In this document: positions 16,335 through 25,393 of the stretch, piece after piece | Layout of the letters: each line of letters opens with the position of its first letter | How positions within the stretch are numbered: position 1 is the stretch's first letter | NCBI GenBank assembly: GCA_003640645.1 | Contig: QGHH01000017.1 | Location: forward strand, 1-64,000 | Origin: Fredinandcohnia aciditolerans | GTDB taxonomy: Bacteria > Bacillota > Bacilli > Bacillales > Bacillaceae_L | Length of the DNA stretch: 64,000 nt | Direction: 5' to 3' | Notes under the pieces: generated by a model | The model's database searches: none | Seen by the model: only the letters and a program-made list of their open reading frames with translations | Told to the model about the DNA's origin: nothing | Position numbers and translations under genes: made by a program

Positions 16335-18515
16335 ATGAAGGTTATTATCGCGGAAAAACCAGACCAAGCGATGAAGCTTGCGGCTCCATTTAGGAGTAAA
16401 AAATCTCAAGGGTTTATTGAGGTTTCGCCAGATCCATTATTTCCGAAGGGTGCTTACTTTACATGGGCAGTCGGTCATATTTGTGAGTTGCTTCCCCCCG
16501 AAGAATATAAACCTGCCTGGAAAAAATGGCGAATTGAAACACTCCCTCTCATCCCCGACCAATTCTCATATCGGGTCATGAAATCAAAATGGAAACAGTT
16601 TACCATTATAAAAAATCTCCTTCGAAAAACAGAAGTAACGGAAATCATTCATGCAGGTGATGCTGGACGTGAGGGAGAACTAATTATCCGTAATATTATT
16701 GAAATGGCCAAGGTAAGTAAGCCGATAAAACGATTATGGATTTCATCTTTAACGGAAAAAGCTGTGAAGGATGGATTTCAAAATCTATTAATAGAGGAGG
16801 ATACTAGGAATCTATACTATGAAGCGAAGGCAAGGGCATGTGCAGATTGGATTGTTGGGATGAATGCATCTAGAGTCTACACATTACTGCTGAAGCAAAA
16901 AGGAGTATCTGATGTATTCTCAGCAGGAAGAGTTCAAACTCCGACTTTGGCCTTGATTGTAAAACGTGAAAAAGAAATTGCTAATTTCAAATCTGATCCA
17001 TTTTGGGAGGTATTTGCCAAGTTCCAAGTGAATGGTAAGCACTATGAGGGGAAATGGATAAAAGATAATGAATCACGGCTTTCTTCACAAGACATGGCTG
17101 AGAGGATTGCGGCTTTTTGTCAGGATAAGCCTGCGGAAATTGCTGAAGTGGAAATAGAGAAGAAAGAATATCAGCCTCCTTTACTATTTAATTTGTCCAG
17201 TCTTCAGGCAACTGCAAACAAAGCGTTTAAATTCTCACCAAAAAAGACATTGGATGTCGCACAAAGTCTATATACAAAAGGGATTATTTCCTATCCCCGT
17301 TCGGATTCAAGCTATATAACCAAAGGGGAAGCACAGACAATACCAGAAATTTTTTCAAAGCTTGAAAAACTGGAAGACTATAAGGATTATTTTCCAACAC
17401 CTAATGTGTCAATAATGAATAATTCACGTTACGTTAATGAGAAAAAAGTGACTGATCACTATGCAATTATTCCAACTGAGCAGGTTCCGCATCCTGCAAA
17501 GTTATCTGGTGATGAAAAGAAGATTTACGATCTAATTGTTAAACGTTTGATTGCCGCGCACTATAAGCCTGCTATTTTTAACTATACAACCGTAAAAACT
17601 TTAGTGGATAAACGTGCTGAATTTGTAACAAAGGGAAAGGTAATGCTTCAGGAAGGGTGGAGAAAGGTACTCTTCCAGGAGAATTCAAAGGATGAGGATG
17701 TAATCTTGCCACCCCTAGAAAAGGACGAAGCTGGGGTAGTCGAAAACAGTTACACAAAAGAAGGGAAAACACAGCCACCGAAACGCTACACTGAAGGACA
17801 GTTGATTACCTTAATGAAGACGGCTGGTAAGCATATTGACAATGATGAGTTAGAGAAAATTCTTGCTAAAACAGAAGGTCTTGGCACCGAGGCAACACGC
17901 GCGGGCATTATCACCATGTTAAAACAACGGAACTATATTAAGGTAGAGAAAAACCAAGTATTTGCAACAGAAAAAGGGATTCTATTAATCGATGTGATAG
18001 GTGAAAAAATCCTTGCATCTCCTGAAATGACAGCGAAATGGGAACAGCGTCTTCATGAAATAGGACAAGGTAAAGCTTCACCAGCCTCATTTATGATTCA
18101 GACGAAGAAGCTTTCCCAAAAAATTGTGGATGATGCAAAAGTACAAAGTGATACTTGGGATTTCTCAAATATCAAGATAGAAAATGTAAGTACCCAAAAA
18201 AGCTCCTATAATAGAAAAGAAATCGGTACAGTTGTAGGAACCTGTAAAAAATGTGGTGGTGAGGTCATTAATAAAGGTAAATTTTATGGTTGTGCAAACT
18301 ATAAAACAAAAGGCTGTCAATTCACAATTTCAGGGAAGATCTTAGGTAAAACAATTACGAAAACAAATATTCAAAAATTACTTTCAGCAAATAAAACTAA
18401 TTTAATAAAAGGATTTAAAAAAGACAGCAAAACTTTTGATGCATACCTTAGATGGAATGACCAAACAGGGAAAATAGAATTTGAATTTCCGGCAAAAATA
18501 CTAAATAATAATTAA
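16335..18515 (+). CDS. topB: DNA topoisomerase III (type IA)
   Basis: A 726-residue type IA topoisomerase that relaxes and decatenates DNA through a 5'-phosphotyrosine intermediate. The N-terminal TOPRIM domain shows IIAEKPDQA and HAGDAGREGELI. The active-site Tyr320 lies in ISYPRSDSS. A C-terminal four-Cys zinc ribbon (CKKCGG ... GCANYKTKGC) follows. Length and order match B. subtilis TopB. A GAGG ribosome site precedes the ATG. It is a single gene ended by a strong terminator. Confidence 0.97.
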   Translation: MKVIIAEKPDQAMKLAAPFRSKKSQGFIEVSPDPLFPKGAYFTWAVGHICELLPPEEYKPAWKKWRIETLPLIPDQFSYRVMKSKWKQFTIIKNLLRKTEVTEIIHAGDAGREGELIIRNIIEMAKVSKPIKRLWISSLTEKAVKDGFQNLLIEEDTRNLYYEAKARACADWIVGMNASRVYTLLLKQKGVSDVFSAGRVQTPTLALIVKREKEIANFKSDPFWEVFAKFQVNGKHYEGKWIKDNESRLSSQDMAERIAAFCQDKPAEIAEVEIEKKEYQPPLLFNLSSLQATANKAFKFSPKKTLDVAQSLYTKGIISYPRSDSSYITKGEAQTIPEIFSKLEKLEDYKDYFPTPNVSIMNNSRYVNEKKVTDHYAIIPTEQVPHPAKLSGDEKKIYDLIVKRLIAAHYKPAIFNYTTVKTLVDKRAEFVTKGKVMLQEGWRKVLFQENSKDEDVILPPLEKDEAGVVENSYTKEGKTQPPKRYTEGQLITLMKTAGKHIDNDELEKILAKTEGLGTEATRAGIITMLKQRNYIKVEKNQVFATEKGILLIDVIGEKILASPEMTAKWEQRLHEIGQGKASPASFMIQTKKLSQKIVDDAKVQSDTWDFSNIKIENVSTQKSSYNRKEIGTVVGTCKKCGGEVINKGKFYGCANYKTKGCQFTISGKILGKTITKTNIQKLLSANKTNLIKGFKKDSKTFDAYLRWNDQTGKIEFEFPAKILNNN

Positions 18516-18520
18516 ATGTA

Positions 18521-18554
18521 GGAGAAAAGGGAATATGCCTTTTCTCCTTTTTTT
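18521..18554 (+). terminator. Terminator after topB
   Basis: GGAGAAAAGG / CCTTTTCTCC arms followed by seven T. Confidence 0.87.
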
Positions 18555-18574
18555 ATAATTTTCGAAAAACTACA

Positions 18575-18603
18575 TTGAACCAAATATAACCAGGTTGTAT
18601 AAT
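18575..18603 (+). promoter_or_regulatory. Sigma-A promoter of the TetR gene
   Basis: TTGAAC (18575-18580), a 17-base spacer and a perfect TATAAT (18598-18603). Confidence 0.8.
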
Positions 18604-18618
18604 AGAAAAGAATGTTTG

Positions 18619-18633
18619 ATACGTACACGTACT
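18619..18633. promoter_or_regulatory. Putative TetR operator 1
   Basis: ATACGTACACGTACT contains the palindrome TACGTacACGTA. It sits just downstream of the expected transcription start, where a bound repressor would block the tetR promoter. The same ATACG-N4-CGTACT pattern recurs at 19281-19295. Confidence 0.6.
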
Positions 18634-18653
18634 AAAAGAATGGGTGGATTGAT

Positions 18654-19262
18654 TTGTTATTTGTAACGGAAATGCCGATAGAGGCAAGAGAAAAACTTTT
18701 ATTTGCTGGACTCAGGCTATTTACAGAAATGGGGTATCAAAAGACATCTGTCCTTGAAATTGTCGAAATGGCGAGAGTTTCAAAAACAACGTTCTATCAG
18801 CATTTTAAAAGTAAGGAAGATATCATGGTTGCTTTGTTTGAACAGCTGGGCAACGAAATGTCTGAGGAAGTGAAACTAGCAATCTCACTAGAAGAAAGCA
18901 TGTCGTACAAAGCGTTTGCTGGGATCAATCGGTATATCCAAATTTGTTTTGAAAATAAACATGTTGCACAAATTTTATTGGTTGAATCAGTTGGAGTGTC
19001 GCGGAATGTTGAATTGGTGCGCCAAAGGTCTCACCAAGTGTTTGCATCTATTATTCTGCAAACAGTTCAGGCAGAGCTGCCGAAAACCGTTTCAAAGATA
19101 GAAATGCGAATCGTGGCCCAAGCAATGGTTGGTGCAATTAATGAAGTCATTATGCAAAACTTTTTTAACAATGAAGAAGAGTCAATTGATTTTGAGGGAA
19201 TATCTAGATTGTTAAACCGAATCGTTATTTCTGCATTTGTGAATCTTGGAATGCAGGAATAA
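18654..19262 (+). CDS. TetR/AcrR-family transcriptional regulator
   Basis: A 202-residue regulator. The N-terminal helix-turn-helix is clear (about 15-55: LFTEMGYQKTSVLEIVE, then SKTTFYQHFKSKEDI). The C-terminal ligand domain is unassigned, but the residue pattern resembles regulators of fatty-acid or lipid genes. The TTG start has GGTGG upstream. Two copies of an ATACG-N4-CGTACT palindrome, one at its promoter and one before the downstream SCP2/methyltransferase genes, suggest that it represses itself and them. The ligand is unknown. Confidence 0.87.
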   Translation: MLFVTEMPIEAREKLLFAGLRLFTEMGYQKTSVLEIVEMARVSKTTFYQHFKSKEDIMVALFEQLGNEMSEEVKLAISLEESMSYKAFAGINRYIQICFENKHVAQILLVESVGVSRNVELVRQRSHQVFASIILQTVQAELPKTVSKIEMRIVAQAMVGAINEVIMQNFFNNEEESIDFEGISRLLNRIVISAFVNLGMQE

Positions 19263-19280
19263 TCTATTTTTGTAGGAAGA

Positions 19281-19295
19281 ATACGATTTCGTACT
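19281..19295. promoter_or_regulatory. Putative TetR operator 2
   Basis: ATACGATTTCGTACT, with palindrome TACGAttTCGTA. It shares 11 of 15 positions, including both half-sites, with operator 1. It lies in the gap before the SCP2 gene. Confidence 0.55.
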
Positions 19296-19336
19296 CATAG
19301 TTAATAAATAAAAATATTGTTTGGGAGGATGCTAAC

Positions 19337-19699
19337 ATGACAAATGGTATCGAGAGTTACACATTATCTGAAATGAAGCAAAGAATAGAAGAAGTGATTA
19401 ATCAGAACACGGGACCTATTGAAGGTCTTAATGTGATTTATCAGTTTAATATTACGGGAGATGAAGAAGCAAGCTTTCAACTTAAGGTCGAAGGTGGTCA
19501 GGCAAAGATATCAGAGGCTACTGAAGGAGCAAATTGTACGCTAATTTTATCACTAGCAAACTTTAAAAATTTCTTAATAGGAAAACTAAGTGGAACTGCT
19601 GCTTTTATGACAGGGAAATTAAAAATGAAAGGTGATATTGGCAAAGCAATTAAATTAGAAGGACTATTACGGGAATATAATCTTAAAGAACATCTATAA
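19337..19699 (+). CDS. SCP2 sterol-carrier-like lipid-binding protein
   Basis: A 120-residue single SCP2 domain (fold of sterol carrier protein 2), with the usual beta-sheet part (QFNITGDEEASFQLKVEGG) and the final helix GDIGKAIKLEGLLREY. Such stand-alone proteins bind acyl-CoA or other lipids. GGGAGG is placed seven bases before the ATG. It lies between a TetR regulator and a methyltransferase, all on one strand with short gaps, so a shared lipid-related function under TetR control is likely. The ligand is not known. Confidence 0.85.
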   Translation: MTNGIESYTLSEMKQRIEEVINQNTGPIEGLNVIYQFNITGDEEASFQLKVEGGQAKISEATEGANCTLILSLANFKNFLIGKLSGTAAFMTGKLKMKGDIGKAIKLEGLLREYNLKEHL

Positions 19700-19718
19700 G
19701 TTAGAGAGGGTGAACAAA

Positions 19719-20399
19719 ATGGGCGATTTCAGATGGCATAAGGAAGCTGAAAAGCAATGGGATGGTCAAGCTGACTTTTGGAGTAAGCAAAGTCAAGCAA
19801 TGTGGAATTCCGGAAGCCGTTCCACAATTATTCCGTTTTTTTCAAAGCACCTAGAGGATAAAGCTCATATTTTGGATGCAGGCTGTGGTGACGGTTACGG
19901 GTCATATTTACTTTCTGAGCTTGGGTTTCAAGTAGTTGGGATTGACATTTCAGCTGAAATGATTGAAAAAGCCAATAATAGAAGTCAATCTGTAAACCTT
20001 TCATTTACACAAGGTGATTTGACACGTCTTCCTTTTGAGAATGAAACTTTTTCAGGAATCATGGCAATTAACTCAATTGAGTGGACAGAGCAACCACTAC
20101 AAGCAATTTATGAACTCAGGCGTGTGACAAAACCAGGAGGTATCTTTTGTGTTGGGCTATTAGGTCCTACGGCAGGACCAAGGCAACATGCATATCAACG
20201 TTTGTACGGGGATACCGTCATCCAAAATACGATGATGCCTTGGGAATTTGAGCAATTGGTATCTGAAAATGGCTGGCGAGTAGTTGATGGTCAGCCTGTT
20301 TACAAGGATGCTGTGAACATCGAAACAACGAAGGGATTACCCAAAGAACTAAAACAAGCATTATCGTTTATGTGGGTGTTTATTTTAAAAAAAGCGTAA
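19719..20399 (+). CDS. Class I SAM-dependent methyltransferase
   Basis: A 226-residue methyltransferase. The SAM-binding motif I is LDAGCGDGYGSYL (about 52-64), followed by the acidic residue in VVGIDIS and motif IV-like MAINSIEW. The start at 19719 (MGDFRWHK) fits AGAGAGG at 19703-19709; the GTG at 19710 is too close. It follows SCP2 by 19 bases. It probably methylates a small molecule or lipid; the substrate is not visible from the sequence. Confidence 0.87.
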   Translation: MGDFRWHKEAEKQWDGQADFWSKQSQAMWNSGSRSTIIPFFSKHLEDKAHILDAGCGDGYGSYLLSELGFQVVGIDISAEMIEKANNRSQSVNLSFTQGDLTRLPFENETFSGIMAINSIEWTEQPLQAIYELRRVTKPGGIFCVGLLGPTAGPRQHAYQRLYGDTVIQNTMMPWEFEQLVSENGWRVVDGQPVYKDAVNIETTKGLPKELKQALSFMWVFILKKA

Positions 20400-20402
20400 G
20401 AA

Positions 20403-20428
20403 AAGGTATCTCGGACTCGAGATACCTT
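20403..20428. terminator. Bidirectional terminator
   Basis: AAGGTATCTCG / CGAGATACCTT, 11-base perfect arms with a GACT loop between convergent genes. Confidence 0.8.
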
Positions 20429-20431
20429 CTA

Positions 20432-21337
20432 TTATTCCCAGTCATATGGAGTTTCTTGATAAACATAATAATTGAGCCAATTTGCAAACAATAGATAAGA
20501 GTGTGATCTCCAGCTATGAACTGGTGGATTGGCCGGGTCGTTGTTTGGAAAATAATTAACAGGAATAATGACTTTTCCTTTTGCGAGGTCACGTTCATAT
20601 TCCTCTTTTAACGTATTAACATCATATTCAGGATGGCCAGTAAGAAATATATGTTTTCCGTCTTTTGAAGCAACTAGGCACACACCTGCATCATTTGAAA
20701 AAGATAAAAGTGTCAATTCTTCAGTATTTTCAATTTCCTCAAGTTTTACCTCAGTAAACCGGGAATGCGGTACATAATACAAATCATCAAAGCCGCGAAC
20801 CAATTTCACATCCTTATTAACTAAATGGTGGTGAAACACACCCGTACATTTTTCAGGTAGTGGGTATTTTTTAACCCCATAATGATAATAAAGCCCTGCT
20901 TGTGCACCCCAGCAAATATGTAATGTCGAGGTTACGTTGGTTTTCGTCCAATCCATAATTTCCTTTAGCTCTTCCCAATAGTTCACATCCTCGAACGAAA
21001 GATGCTCAATCGGTGCACCGGTTATGATCATCCCATCAAACTTTCTGTGCTTAATGGCAGAAAAGGAGGTGTAAAATTTATCAAGATGATTCTTTCCCGT
21101 GTTTTTTGCGACATGCGTTTCTGGGAATAACAATGTAATATTCAGTTGCAATGGGGAGTTTCCAAGTAGTCTAAGGAGCTGAGTTTCTGTTCGTTCTTTT
21201 TCTGGCATAATGTTTAAGATTACTATATTAAGTGGACGAATATCCTGACTGTAGGCGCGATCTTCATCCATTACAAATATATTTTCAGATTCTAATACTT
21301 CTTTTGCCGGTAAATCATGAGGGATATTAATTGGCAA
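20432..21337 (-). CDS. metA: Homoserine O-acetyltransferase (MetA family)
   Basis: A 301-residue MetA-fold acyltransferase, first committed step of methionine synthesis from homoserine. The catalytic Cys142 lies in HICWGAQAG, and the His and Glu of the triad in TGHPEYD. The residue after GAPI is Glu (GAPIEHL); in this family Glu at this position marks acetyl-CoA use and Gly marks succinyl-CoA use, so O-acetylation is predicted. The TTG start at 21337 is set by AGGAG eight bases upstream; this gives 301 residues, the usual Bacillus length. No S-box or T-box leader is visible upstream. Confidence 0.93.
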   Translation of the reverse strand: MPINIPHDLPAKEVLESENIFVMDEDRAYSQDIRPLNIVILNIMPEKERTETQLLRLLGNSPLQLNITLLFPETHVAKNTGKNHLDKFYTSFSAIKHRKFDGMIITGAPIEHLSFEDVNYWEELKEIMDWTKTNVTSTLHICWGAQAGLYYHYGVKKYPLPEKCTGVFHHHLVNKDVKLVRGFDDLYYVPHSRFTEVKLEEIENTEELTLLSFSNDAGVCLVASKDGKHIFLTGHPEYDVNTLKEEYERDLAKGKVIIPVNYFPNNDPANPPVHSWRSHSYLLFANWLNYYVYQETPYDWE

Positions 21338-21590
21338 TCCTATCATCTCCTAGTTTCTTATAATTGAAATTTTACAACAATTCACACAGGAATATCAAAT
21401 AAAAAATCTTTACTTGTTTTATGCACTAAAGAGTTAGGGATAAAAATAGAAGTTTCACTTTATACCGATGTATCATATAAGGTAAGATAAAGGAGTATGG
21501 GAAGTTTTACTTTATTCAGTGGAAATCTCTACTTTAACAGAAGGTAAAATTGCAAATAGAGTAGTCAAGTCAGTTTACAACTACTCCACG
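21338..21590. other. Intergenic region between metA and the dispersed repeat
   Basis: The gap between metA and fhs is about 445 bases. This left part is AT-rich with no convincing frame or riboswitch. The right part is copy A of a dispersed repeat. Confidence 0.3.
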
Positions 21591-21757
21591 GCTGAATAAA
21601 GTGAAAGCCTCCGGCGGATGCCACGATTTTTCAGATGAAGTTTTTCGATCCGTAAGATCAAAGACTAAGAACGCTACATCCTGTGGCAACGTCTTTATCA
21701 CCCACTTCCTGTGGGCCTAAAAATCGGGCGCAAATACGCCAAGGCGCTTTGATTAAG
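21591..21757 (+). repeat. Dispersed intergenic repeat, copy A
   Basis: About 167 bases sharing long blocks with copies B (35866-36037) and C (49621-49780). Shared parts include CTCCGGCGGAT, CACGATTTTTCA, AAAGACTAAGAACGC, ACATCCTGTGGCAACGTC, ACCCACTTCCTGT and GGCGCAAATAC. It holds small hairpins (CACATCCTGTGG-like and CCCACTTCCTGTGGG). No frame runs through it. It ends 26 bases before the fhs start. All three copies have the same orientation. Confidence 0.8.
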
Positions 21758-21782
21758 AAAAATTATCTTGGGGGTATTGTGC

Positions 21783-23471
21783 ATGGGTTTATCGACAAAG
21801 TATAAGTCTGATATTGAAATTGCTCAAGAGGCTGAGTTAAAGCCAATCAAGGAGATTGCAGAACAGTTAGATTTACTTGAAGAAGAACTAGAACCCTATG
21901 GTCATTACAAAGCAAAAATTTCCTTAGACGTGATGAAGCGTCTTGAACAAAAAAAGGATGGTAAAGTCATCCTCGTAACCTCCATTAATCCTACGCCGGC
22001 GGGTGAAGGGAAATCGACAGTCACTGTTGGACTTGGACAAGGACTAGCTAAGCTTGGAAAAAGCGCAATTGTTGCAATGAGAGAACCATCCCTTGGACCA
22101 ACTATGGGAATCAAAGGTGGTGCAACCGGTGGCGGATATTCCCAGGTGATCCCAATGGAGGACATAAACCTGCATTTTACAGGAGATTTTCATGCGATTA
22201 CAACTGCAAATAACACACTGTCTGCATTAATTGACAACCATATTCATCAAGGAAATGAACTTCAAATTGATGTCAGACGTGTCACATGGAAGCGGGTTGT
22301 TGATTTAAATGACCGTGCGCTACGAAATGTTGTAGTTGGGCTGGGAGGACCTACTCAAGGTGTGCCTCGTGAGGATGGATTTGATATTACCGTAGCATCA
22401 GAAATCATGGCGATTTTCTGTCTAGCAACAGACATACAGGATTTGAAGCGAAGACTATCAAAAATTGTGGTAGCTTATAATATACATAAACAACCGGTCA
22501 CAGCAGCAGACCTAGGAGCAGAGGGCGCGCTTACCCTTTTATTAAAGGATGCTCTTAAACCGAATTTAGTTCAAACACTTGAACACACACCAGCTCTTAT
22601 TCACGGTGGCCCTTTTGCTAATATCGCTCATGGCTGTAATAGTGTAATTGCCACAAAAATGGCGGCGAAATTAGCTGATTATGTGTTAACAGAGGGTGGT
22701 TTTGGTGCTGATCTTGGAGCCGAGAAGTTCCTCGACATTAAAGCAAGATATGCAGATATTAAGCCAGAAGCAGTTGTCATTGTTGCAACTAACCGAGCTT
22801 TAAAAATGCATGGTGGCGTTAAAAAGGAAAATTTAACTGAAGAGAATGTGGAAGCTTTAGCGAAAGGTTTAGAGAATCTTCAAAAACATATTGAAACCAT
22901 TCAAGCTTTTGGATTGCCATTTGTAGTGGCGATTAACCGTTTCGTTACCGATACAAAAAAAGAAGTTGAAAAAATCGAATCTTGGTGTGCGGAACATTCT
23001 TATCCTGTTGCTCTTACTGAAGTATGGGAAAAAGGCGGCCAAGGTGGAGTAGAACTTGCTAAGAAGGTACTCGAGACAATCGAAAAAGGGGAAAATCACT
23101 ATGCCCCAATCTACGAATTATCTGCTTCAATTGAAGAGAAAGTAAAAGCAATTGCTAAAACTGTTTATGGGGCAAAAGATGTTGAGTTCTCGGGTAAAGC
23201 GAAAAAGCAAATGATTGATTTTGATAAATTCGGGTGGAGCAATCTTCCAGTTTGTATGGCGAAAACGCAATACTCTCTTTCAGACGATCCAACATTACTT
23301 GGAAGACCAACGGATTTTACCATTACCATACGTGAGTTCCGACCATCTATCGGTGCTGGATTTATCGTAGCTCTAACGGGTGATGTCATGACGATGCCTG
23401 GGCTACCAAAGAAGCCATCAGCACTTAATATGGATGTTTCTGAAGACGGAAAAGCTGTAGGACTATTTTAG
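21783..23471 (+). CDS. fhs: Formate-tetrahydrofolate ligase
   Basis: A 562-residue ATP-dependent enzyme making 10-formyl-THF from formate and THF, supplying one-carbon units for purines and formyl-Met. The ATP-binding motif [14 protein letters not shown] is at about 65-78, and [13 protein letters not shown] and the folate-side [13 protein letters not shown] are intact. The ATG at 21783 is chosen because a run of five G (21770-21774) lies eight bases upstream; an earlier TTG at 21768 overlaps it. B. subtilis 168 lacks this gene, so it is an accessory metabolic addition here. Copy A of a dispersed repeat lies immediately upstream. Confidence 0.96.
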   Translation: MGLSTKYKSDIEIAQEAELKPIKEIAEQLDLLEEELEPYGHYKAKISLDVMKRLEQKKDGKVILVTSINPTPAGEGKSTVTVGLGQGLAKLGKSAIVAMREPSLGPTMGIKGGATGGGYSQVIPMEDINLHFTGDFHAITTANNTLSALIDNHIHQGNELQIDVRRVTWKRVVDLNDRALRNVVVGLGGPTQGVPREDGFDITVASEIMAIFCLATDIQDLKRRLSKIVVAYNIHKQPVTAADLGAEGALTLLLKDALKPNLVQTLEHTPALIHGGPFANIAHGCNSVIATKMAAKLADYVLTEGGFGADLGAEKFLDIKARYADIKPEAVVIVATNRALKMHGGVKKENLTEENVEALAKGLENLQKHIETIQAFGLPFVVAINRFVTDTKKEVEKIESWCAEHSYPVALTEVWEKGGQGGVELAKKVLETIEKGENHYAPIYELSASIEEKVKAIAKTVYGAKDVEFSGKAKKQMIDFDKFGWSNLPVCMAKTQYSLSDDPTLLGRPTDFTITIREFRPSIGAGFIVALTGDVMTMPGLPKKPSALNMDVSEDGKAVGLF

Positions 23472-23521
23472 ATAGTGATAGGGGGATTTCCCCCTTTATA
23501 CCAAAAAGGAAGGTATATTTT

Positions 23522-24034
23522 ATGTTTGATCCAACCGTATTTGAAAACCTAAAGGTTGTAATTGAGGGAGCCCTTTATGATCTAGATCTAGAAGGACAAC
23601 TCTTGATTACTGATCGTCAGGATCAAGTGGAAATGGCAAAAATGGGTAGGCATTATCGCATTACCTTTAAGGATAAAACGATTGATAAAATTCAAGCCTA
23701 TATTAATTTGAAAGTTGACCTTGATAATCTTGTTACAGAACTACGAAGCCTTGATGATAGTAAACCAGGGTGTCATTTGGAAATAGGGTTTATTTTTAAA
23801 CTCGAATCGCTCGATGTTTGCCCAAGTATTGATCGAGTATTAACCACTATTTGGGGTGATGAAAGGGAAATCGAACAGGAAATTTCTTTTCAATATGGTA
23901 CGAGAAATCAATATACTAACAATAGTAAAATTACTTTTCATCGATTGATTCAAGAAGATCATATTGATGATTTACTTGAAATGATTGATTATATCATTGA
24001 GACGATTCATCAACTCCATACCGCTACTACTTAG
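23522..24034 (+). CDS. Conserved hypothetical protein
   Basis: A 170-residue soluble acidic protein (MFDPTVFENLKVV...). It has alternating beta and helix character, no Cys cluster, no membrane segment and no recognised motif. GGAAGG lies upstream of the ATG. It follows fhs by 50 bases and may be read through from it. Composition resembles the neighbours, with no sign of transfer. Function unknown. Confidence 0.7.
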   Translation: MFDPTVFENLKVVIEGALYDLDLEGQLLITDRQDQVEMAKMGRHYRITFKDKTIDKIQAYINLKVDLDNLVTELRSLDDSKPGCHLEIGFIFKLESLDVCPSIDRVLTTIWGDEREIEQEISFQYGTRNQYTNNSKITFHRLIQEDHIDDLLEMIDYIIETIHQLHTATT

Positions 24035-24162
24035 GGGCAATCTCGCCTCTTTTTTTTACGACTAAGGGATTAAATTTTCTGATAATTTAGTGTTTTTTGT
24101 GATATAGTAAGAGCATATATAGTAATATAGTGATAATGGGTATTTGTTAAGGGGGCGATTTT

Positions 24163-25008
24163 ATGGGGAAAATTGCATGGGTCACAGATAGTACAGGTTT
24201 TTTAGATGAGGAACTTTTGGACCATGAGGATATTTATGTGATTCCAATGACGGTCTTTTTCGATGAGGAAGAATATCTTGATGGAGTTACGATTACACCT
24301 GCTCAATTTTTTGAACGATTGAAAACGGCAAAGACCATCCCAAAAACATCACAGCCTTCCATTGGAAGCTTTGTAGAATTATATAATAGTCTCGAAGAAA
24401 AATATGATGAGATTATCTCGTTGCATATCTCGGAGAAATTAAGTGGAACCGTTTCGTCAGCAAGACAAGCTGCAGAATTAGTGAATATTCCAGTAACAGT
24501 CATTGATTCAAAAATCCTTACCTATCCGATGACAAAATTAATGAAAGAAGGGATGAAGCTTTTACAGGAGGGTGGGACCGTATCAGAGGTTGAAGAACAT
24601 ATTGTGGATTTGGCTGAGAAATTAGAAACCTATGTCATTATCGGAAGTTTAGAACAACTGCACCGAAGTGGACGAATGAACACGGCCCAATATTTCCTTG
24701 GGAGCATGCTTCAAATTAAGCCAGTCATCCAAATTAACGATGGTGCGCTTTCTGTAAAAGAAAAAGTACGCTCTGAAAATAAAGCAACAAGTAAAATACT
24801 AGGTTATTTAAAGGATGCCATCGCGAAAAATCATGTGGATGAGGTCTATATTTTATATGGCTTGGACGATTCTAAGACTAAGGAATGGGAGCAACACATC
24901 CGGGAATTTGCGCCAGACAATATTTCGATTAATGCTTACCCTCTTGGTGTTGCGATAGGCGTACATGCTGGTGAAAATACCATTGGGATTAGTTGGATGA
25001 ATAAATAA
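24163..25008 (+). CDS. DegV family fatty-acid-binding protein
   Basis: A 281-residue DegV-fold protein. The family's opening VTDSTG and the SQPS...F and SGTVSSA motifs that hold a bound fatty acid are present. In Firmicutes such FakB-like proteins present fatty acids to the FakA kinase. No fakA lies nearby. A GGGGGCG ribosome site precedes the ATG. A second DegV gene is at 39957 and is only moderately similar, so the two probably differ in fatty-acid preference. Confidence 0.9.
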   Translation: MGKIAWVTDSTGFLDEELLDHEDIYVIPMTVFFDEEEYLDGVTITPAQFFERLKTAKTIPKTSQPSIGSFVELYNSLEEKYDEIISLHISEKLSGTVSSARQAAELVNIPVTVIDSKILTYPMTKLMKEGMKLLQEGGTVSEVEEHIVDLAEKLETYVIIGSLEQLHRSGRMNTAQYFLGSMLQIKPVIQINDGALSVKEKVRSENKATSKILGYLKDAIAKNHVDEVYILYGLDDSKTKEWEQHIREFAPDNISINAYPLGVAIGVHAGENTIGISWMNK

Positions 25009-25009
25009 T

Positions 25010-25255
25010 CTATTTAACTAGGATGTATTGTACTTCGTTATGAGATAGGGGGGTAATGGCTGCGATATTGTACCCAATACTTAAGAATTGGGAGATTGTT
25101 TCCGCACAATTTGGATGTGCTGGTTCAGTAGGAGCATGAAGGCTCTTATGGAGTTGTAAAAATTGATTTGTAGCGGGATTACACGTAATTAATACAACAT
25201 GACGTCCAAACCATGCAGTGCCAATTTCCCGATTTAAACCTTCTGGATAATACAT
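25010..25255 (-). CDS. Small conserved protein, function unknown
   Basis: An 81-residue protein (MYYPEGLNREIG...), with AAAGGTGG correctly spaced upstream of the ATG. Its stop is one base from the stop of the convergent DegV gene. It has two Cys and three His but no clear zinc motif, and no membrane segment. The good ribosome site and snug convergent layout suggest a genuine gene. No family recognised. Confidence 0.6.
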   Translation of the reverse strand: MYYPEGLNREIGTAWFGRHVVLITCNPATNQFLQLHKSLHAPTEPAHPNCAETISQFLSIGYNIAAITPLSHNEVQYILVK

Positions 25256-25393
25256 ATTTATTTACCACCTTTCAAATTACCAGAGTTTACTCTGGTTTTT
25301 TTAGTTTATGCATGTGTTTTGTAGTGCGCGACAGTTTAGTTGACGCTAGAATATGATACAATGGTTACGATATTGATGGTAGTGGAGGATACG

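Noticed and set aside
21591-21757. Insertion sequence or transposase remnant
   Set aside because: No coding frame, no terminal inverted repeats and no target duplication recognised by eye.
21338-21782. S-box, T-box or other riboswitch upstream of metA or fhs
   Set aside because: No conserved S-box core or T-box sequence is visible; the only structure is the dispersed repeat.
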